Assembly: GCA_010027825.1 (NCBI GenBank)
Contig: RGUK01000023.1
Location: 1-16,983, forward strand
From: a bacterium
GTDB lineage: Bacteria > Dependentiae > Babeliae > Babeliales > RVW-14
DNA: 16,983 nt
Direction: 5' to 3'
Shown here: positions 13,830 to 16,983 of the stretch, piece by piece
Layout of the letters: each line of letters opens with the position of its first letter
Position numbering within the stretch: position 1 is the stretch's first letter
Made by a program: the position numbers and the translations under genes
Notes under the pieces: model-generated
The model's input: only the letters and a program-made list of their open reading frames with translations
What the model was told of the DNA's origin: nothing
Databases searched by the model: none

Positions 13830-13847
13830 AAAAAATGAAAAATGAAA
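13830..13847 (+). promoter_or_regulatory. Early-type promoter candidate for the ligase gene
   Basis: AAAAAATGAAAAATGAAA, with the first TGA at 13836-13838, is 30 nt before the ATG at 13866. It is preceded by AATTTA. It is the best match in the window to an A-run/TGA/A-run early core. Confidence 0.5.
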
Positions 13848-13865
13848 TACGTAGTATATAAGTAA

Positions 13866-15047
13866 ATGGAAATCAAGCATTTGAGTACGTTGTATTCACT
13901 TGACAAAAAAAACAAGGTAAAGGAGTGGTCTATAAAGGTTGTGGACAAGGGTGACTACTCTGTGATAGAGTGGAGTTATGGGTACACAGGATGTAAAAAG
14001 AATGAATATCAGTTGCAGTTGAATTCGGGCAAGAACCTTGGACGGGCCAATCAAACAGGTCATTTCGAACAAGCTGTGCAAGAAGCAGAATCCCGTTGGA
14101 AAAAGAAACGTGACCTGGAAGGCTATTCAACGGACATACCGGAGCCAACGGCAACGATGCAAACGGCAACGGCAACGGTCAATGGTAGTATGTTTCCTAT
14201 GTTGGCACAAGACTATGCAAAGCAAGCAAAAAAGCTCAAGTTTCCATGTTACATCCAGCCAAAGCTTGATGGATATAGAATGGTTTACAATACTTCAACC
14301 GGTACAATGACATCGCGTACGGGGAAACCTTTTACAGCACTTCGCGGTACAGAGCTCGAAAAGGAGCTTAAATTAAATTTCAACAACAACATCATTATTG
14401 ATGGGGAGTTATATATTCATGGCCAGCCGTTTGAGAACTTGGGGGTACTCCGTAAAACAACTGGTATTACTGACACCGACCGGAAGATGCTTAATAACAT
14501 AGAGTATCATGTGTATGACATTATCGACATCAACCAACCATTTAGCGAAAGGTTAAAGACACTTGAGACACTAGTCCAGGGTTATCAAGCGGCAAGGGTC
14601 AAGCTTGTCAACACCGTTGTGTGCCAAACCCCCGAGGACGTTCAAAAAATGCATACATACTTTACGTTTGATCTAGGGTATGAGGGGACGATGTTACGTA
14701 ATGCGGGTGGGCTTTACAAACCCAAATTCCGGAGCATGGACCTTCTTAAAAAGAAAGACTTCATGGACTCCGAGTACATCGTTACAGGATTTGACTTTGA
14801 GATGCAATCGAGATCTAATTCTACCAAATTAGTGGTATGGGAATGCGATGCGGGCAATGGTCTTCGATTTAGCGTCCGCCCACAAGGCACGGAATCAGAA
14901 AGGGAATTTTTGTACAAGAATGGTATGCAGTTTATTGGACAAAAATTGTGGGTAAAATACTTTGAATTGACAGACAAAGGGGTGCCACGGTTTCCATCTA
15001 CAAAGACAAACACGCACAAAAGCTACTTTAGAAACAATGTTGAATGA
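13866..15047 (+). CDS. ATP-dependent DNA ligase with N-terminal WGR domain
   Basis: 393 residues; seals nicks in DNA during viral replication or repair through an enzyme-AMP intermediate. An N-terminal WGR-type domain (about 8-80: WSIKVVDKG...VIEWSYGYTG...NLGRANQTGHFEQAVQEAESRWKKK) probably binds DNA. A short Thr/Ala linker follows. The nucleotidyltransferase domain has motif I KLDGYR (K133 is the adenylated Lys), motif III DGELY (179-183), motif IV YEGTMLR (E273) and motif V LLKKKDF (K295, K297). The C-terminal OB-like part ends VWECDAGNGLRFSVRP...WVKYFELTDKGVPRFPS. All key residues are present. The size fits the short WGR-fused ligases of phages and algal viruses. An A-rich...TGA element 30 nt upstream suggests early expression, in keeping with the primase. 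Confidence 0.95.
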   Translation: MEIKHLSTLYSLDKKNKVKEWSIKVVDKGDYSVIEWSYGYTGCKKNEYQLQLNSGKNLGRANQTGHFEQAVQEAESRWKKKRDLEGYSTDIPEPTATMQTATATVNGSMFPMLAQDYAKQAKKLKFPCYIQPKLDGYRMVYNTSTGTMTSRTGKPFTALRGTELEKELKLNFNNNIIIDGELYIHGQPFENLGVLRKTTGITDTDRKMLNNIEYHVYDIIDINQPFSERLKTLETLVQGYQAARVKLVNTVVCQTPEDVQKMHTYFTFDLGYEGTMLRNAGGLYKPKFRSMDLLKKKDFMDSEYIVTGFDFEMQSRSNSTKLVVWECDAGNGLRFSVRPQGTESEREFLYKNGMQFIGQKLWVKYFELTDKGVPRFPSTKTNTHKSYFRNNVE

Positions 15048-15063
15048 CAACAATAATTCATTC
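15042..15063 (+). terminator. Stem-loop including the ligase stop codon
   Basis: GAATGA (15042-15047, containing the TGA stop) pairs with TCATTC (15058-15063) around a 10-nt loop. AATG and CATT can extend the stem past a 2-nt bulge. Confidence 0.5.
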
Positions 15064-15083
15064 CATTTTTACTAGATTTTGTT

Positions 15084-15093
15084 TTATATGGGT
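15084..15093 (+). promoter_or_regulatory. T-rich ATGGGT element before the Cys-rich gene
   Basis: TTTTATATGGGTAAAG lies 26 nt before the ATG at 15114. The ATG within it opens a nine-codon upstream ORF whose TGA overlaps the main start codon (ATATGA). Confidence 0.3.
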
Positions 15094-15113
15094 AAAGTAA
15101 TTACATTTGGCAT

Positions 15114-15737
15114 ATGACAGTGCCATCGTTTGTATATATGACACCTGTAAGCTTATTTTTACTTTTCATAATGATTATTGTAGCATTGGTGGTTTCACAA
15201 TTGGTTTCGCCACAAAATTCAGAAGTGCCAAAAATGCAAAATACGAGTACACCGAGTGCGAGTACACCGAGTGCGAGTACACCGAATGCGAGTACACAGA
15301 GTGATAGTACGCAAAAAATGAGTACGCCGAGTGAGAGTACGCTGAGTACGCAGAGTACGCCGACTGTGAGTACACCGAGTACGTCGAGTGAGAGTACGCC
15401 GACTGTGAGTCCGAGTGCAAGTACGCAGAGTGCAAGGTGCCCACCTGGTACTACAGACACGGGTATTGACTGTATGTATACTCGGGAGGTTGGTAAAGTG
15501 GCAAGTCTGGTGTGTCCCCAAGGCACAATACAACGTGGTGCTGATTGCTATGCTGAGCCACCAGAAGGATACAATTGGACCACACCTGGTGGTATAATTA
15601 TTGGAAAGGTGTGTCCTCCGGGTACTACAGACACGGGCGTCGATTGTACATATACTCGAGGCGTTGGAAAGCCAGGTCAACTTACGTGCCCACAAGGTAC
15701 CATTCAGCGGGGTGCTGATTGCTACGCAGCATACTAG
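15114..15737 (+). CDS. Membrane-anchored Cys-rich repeat protein, N-terminal part before a frameshift
   Basis: 207 residues to a TAG. Residues 10-31 (TPVSLFLLFIMIIVALVVSQLV) form one membrane segment, probably an uncleaved signal anchor. A Ser/Thr/Pro stalk (about 42-107) follows, partly a six-unit 15-bp repeat (STPSA). Two Cys-rich repeats come next: CPPGTTDTGxDCxYTRxVGK, CPQGTIQRGADCYA, the first joined by an EGYNWTTPGG linker. The same repeats continue immediately downstream in another frame, so the TAG is probably a recent break by deletion or an error in repeat assembly; a genuine short product is the alternative. The architecture suggests a virion-surface or host-membrane protein stabilised by disulfides. 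Exact function unknown. Confidence 0.8.
   Translation: MTVPSFVYMTPVSLFLLFIMIIVALVVSQLVSPQNSEVPKMQNTSTPSASTPSASTPNASTQSDSTQKMSTPSESTLSTQSTPTVSTPSTSSESTPTVSPSASTQSARCPPGTTDTGIDCMYTREVGKVASLVCPQGTIQRGADCYAEPPEGYNWTTPGGIIIGKVCPPGTTDTGVDCTYTRGVGKPGQLTCPQGTIQRGADCYAAY
15246..15335 (+). repeat. 6 x 15-bp repeat (STPSA) in the stalk
   Basis: Units of AGTACACCGAGTGCG and variants encode STPSA, STPNA, STQSD, STQKM, STPSE. Less regular Ser/Thr/Pro sequence continues to about 15434. Confidence 0.88.
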
Positions 15738-16280
15738 TTGGTAAAGTGTGCCCTCCAGGTACTACCGACACTGGAGTGGATTGCACGTATACCCGAGGCG
15801 TGGGTCAAGCAGGAAAACTGGTGTGTCCTCAAGGCACCATTCAGCGGGGTGCTGATTGTTACGCATCGCCACAAGAAGGATACAATTGGACCACACCAGG
15901 GGGCATACTTGTCGGTAAAGTGTGTCCTCCGGGTACTACGGACACGGGCGTCGATTGTACATATACTCGAGGCGTTGGAAAGCCAGGTCAACTTACGTGC
16001 CCACAAGGTACCATTCAGCGGGGTGCTGATTGCTACGCACTTGTTGGAAAGGTGTGTCCTCCGGGTACTACAGACACGGGCGTCGATTGTACATATACCC
16101 GAGGCGTGGGTCAAGCAGGAAAACTGGCGTGTCCACAAGGCACCATACAACGTGGTGTTGAGTGCTATGCACAGCCACCCGACGGATATGATTGGACCAC
16201 GACCGGAGGAATTGTTATTGGAAAAGTATGTCCTCCAGGTACAACAGACACCGGAGTGGACTGTGTGTACACACGTGGTG
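15436..16280 (+). repeat. Six-copy Cys-rich repeat array with long/short alternation
   Basis: Copies begin near 15437, 15608, 15747, 15919, 16051 and 16228. Copies 1, 3 and 5 keep a GYNWTTPGG-type linker; copies 2 and 4 lack it. Copies 2 and 4 are almost identical over about 118 bp, so a long-plus-short dimer has been duplicated recently. The last copy diverges into different Cys-rich sequence. Confidence 0.9.
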
Positions 16281-16983
16281 TAGGACGTATTCCAGACATG
16301 GCGTCTTGTCCACCTGGTTATAGAGATGATGGCACTAGCTGTTGGTTGGATCCAAAAGGAAGAGGTGTTGGAAGACCTGCCGATTTGTCAACTTGTCCTG
16401 AGGGTTATACAACCTTTCCAGCTACATGTACTAAAGGATGCGGCGGGTACTACAACTATTCGTGGGGTCTTTTGGGCTGTAATGGCGATGGTCCAGGAAA
16501 TCGATGTTACAAAACATGGATTACGGACTGTTTTCGTTACCCTGCTCAAACGTTGTCTCGCACAAAATCATGTAAAGACACAGAAGACTTGTATCTTGAA
16601 CTTTGCTATCCCAAATGCCCTAGTGGATTCCATGCTAGAGGTTGCTGTGTGTGTGAACCTGACAATAATTCGGTCATAACTAAACAAAAAATGTGTAATT
16701 CCACAGAAGAACTAGTAGATGGGCTTTGTTACAGCAAACCACTAGAGGGATTTAAGTGCGTAGGGGCTCTTTGTAGTTCTTCCAAAAACACAGTTCCAGG
16801 AACTCGCGTGAGTACAGCTAAATTGAATTGCTCAGACGGTCTTGTACTAGAGTCCGGGTTGTGTTATGCTCCACCCAAGGACAACTTTAGCTGCGTTGGG
16901 GCTCTTTGCAGTTCTTCCAAAAGCGTAGTTCCGGGAACTCGTACTGGTGCGGCTCAAATGAAATGCGGTGACGGTCTTGTTCT
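15731..16983 (+). CDS. Cys-rich repeat protein, continuation after the frameshift (3' partial)
   Basis: The frame is open from about 15719 to the window end, with no stop and no ATG before 16298. It encodes four more CPPGTTDTG/CPQGTIQRG repeats, then CPPGYRDDGTSCWLDPKGRGVGRPADLSTCPEGY, a Cys-rich middle part (CGGYYNYSWGLLGCNGDGPG) and two copies of a second repeat (CVGALCSSSK..VPGTR..AKLNCSDGLVLESGLCYAPP). I read it as the rest of the gene starting at 15114. At the junction the linker is missing and the remaining bases shift the frame; the in-frame short junction at 16041 shows what an intact one looks like. Translation could restart at 16298, but that would give a protein with no membrane anchor. 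Confidence 0.7.
   Translation, partial: MLVGKVCPPGTTDTGVDCTYTRGVGQAGKLVCPQGTIQRGADCYASPQEGYNWTTPGGILVGKVCPPGTTDTGVDCTYTRGVGKPGQLTCPQGTIQRGADCYALVGKVCPPGTTDTGVDCTYTRGVGQAGKLACPQGTIQRGVECYAQPPDGYDWTTTGGIVIGKVCPPGTTDTGVDCVYTRGVGRIPDMASCPPGYRDDGTSCWLDPKGRGVGRPADLSTCPEGYTTFPATCTKGCGGYYNYSWGLLGCNGDGPGNRCYKTWITDCFRYPAQTLSRTKSCKDTEDLYLELCYPKCPSGFHARGCCVCEPDNNSVITKQKMCNSTEELVDGLCYSKPLEGFKCVGALCSSSKNTVPGTRVSTAKLNCSDGLVLESGLCYAPPKDNFSCVGALCSSSKSVVPGTRTGAAQMKCGDGLV

Noticed and set aside
13556..13948. Minus-strand ORF of 130 residues over the 27-bp array
   Set aside because: It overlaps both the minus-strand gene and the ligase start, and its middle is only the translated array.
15719..15737. Programmed -1 frameshift between the two Cys-rich parts
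   Set aside because: The short overlap of the two frames has no slippery heptamer; comparison with the other junctions explains the shift by missing bases.
15738..16283. Plus-strand ORF of 181 residues in the Cys-rich array
   Set aside because: It is the wrong frame of the Cys repeats; the frame with CPPGTTDTG repeats is open to the window end.

Overview
The window looks like part of the genome of a large eukaryote-infecting DNA virus (Nucleocytoviricota, giant virus or algal-virus type). The evidence is a D5-type primase with an SF3 helicase, an ATP-dependent DNA ligase with an N-terminal WGR domain, a DUF5872-type basic protein, a short Cys/His motif typical of giant viruses, a TPR O-GlcNAc-transferase-like enzyme, fibre-like and Cys-rich surface-type repeat proteins, monocistronic-looking genes with A-rich...TGA promoter-like elements about 30-37 nt before the ATG, and stem-loops at or overlapping stop codons as in mimivirus transcripts. 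An Imitervirales-like virus is my best guess, but no marker gene in the window fixes the family. No tRNA, rRNA, CRISPR array, integrase or transposase is visible.

Layout. 1-828: 3' end of a beta-propeller/tail-fibre-like protein. 829-1190: regulatory-looking gap with a stem-loop, two palindromes and an eight-unit 12-bp array. 1191-3986: D5 primase-helicase with a 51-residue repeat inside its primase active-site domain. 4009-4635: unknown protein. 4685-4840: 51-residue membrane microprotein. 4929-5447: DUF5872-like basic protein with a C-terminal membrane segment. 5468-5809 and 5806-6555: two small genes overlapping by ATGA; the second has a Cys/His motif and two tandem-repeat blocks. 6657-9848: 1063-residue coiled-coil protein. 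9902-10243 and 10304-10606: small unknown proteins. 10612-10955: non-coding TGTACA-rich repeat. 11013-13232: OGT-like enzyme. 13246-13626: unknown gene, the only credible minus-strand one. 13627-13865: divergent promoter region with a 27-bp repeat array. 13866-15047: DNA ligase. 15114-16983: membrane-anchored Cys-rich repeat protein, split by a frameshift and running off the window.

The genes fall into a replication/repair set (primase-helicase, ligase), a protein-modification enzyme (OGT), and large repeat-rich structural or surface candidates (fibre, coiled coil, Cys-rich protein). Three features cross gene boundaries. First, a dispersed palindrome, consensus AACGCGAAWTYGCGTT, lies both between and inside genes. 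Second, in-frame tandem repeats occur in at least six proteins and share DNA words between unrelated genes. Third, hairpins at most gene ends often include the stop codon. Function calls for the primase, ligase and OGT are secure; the regulatory calls are pattern-based inferences.
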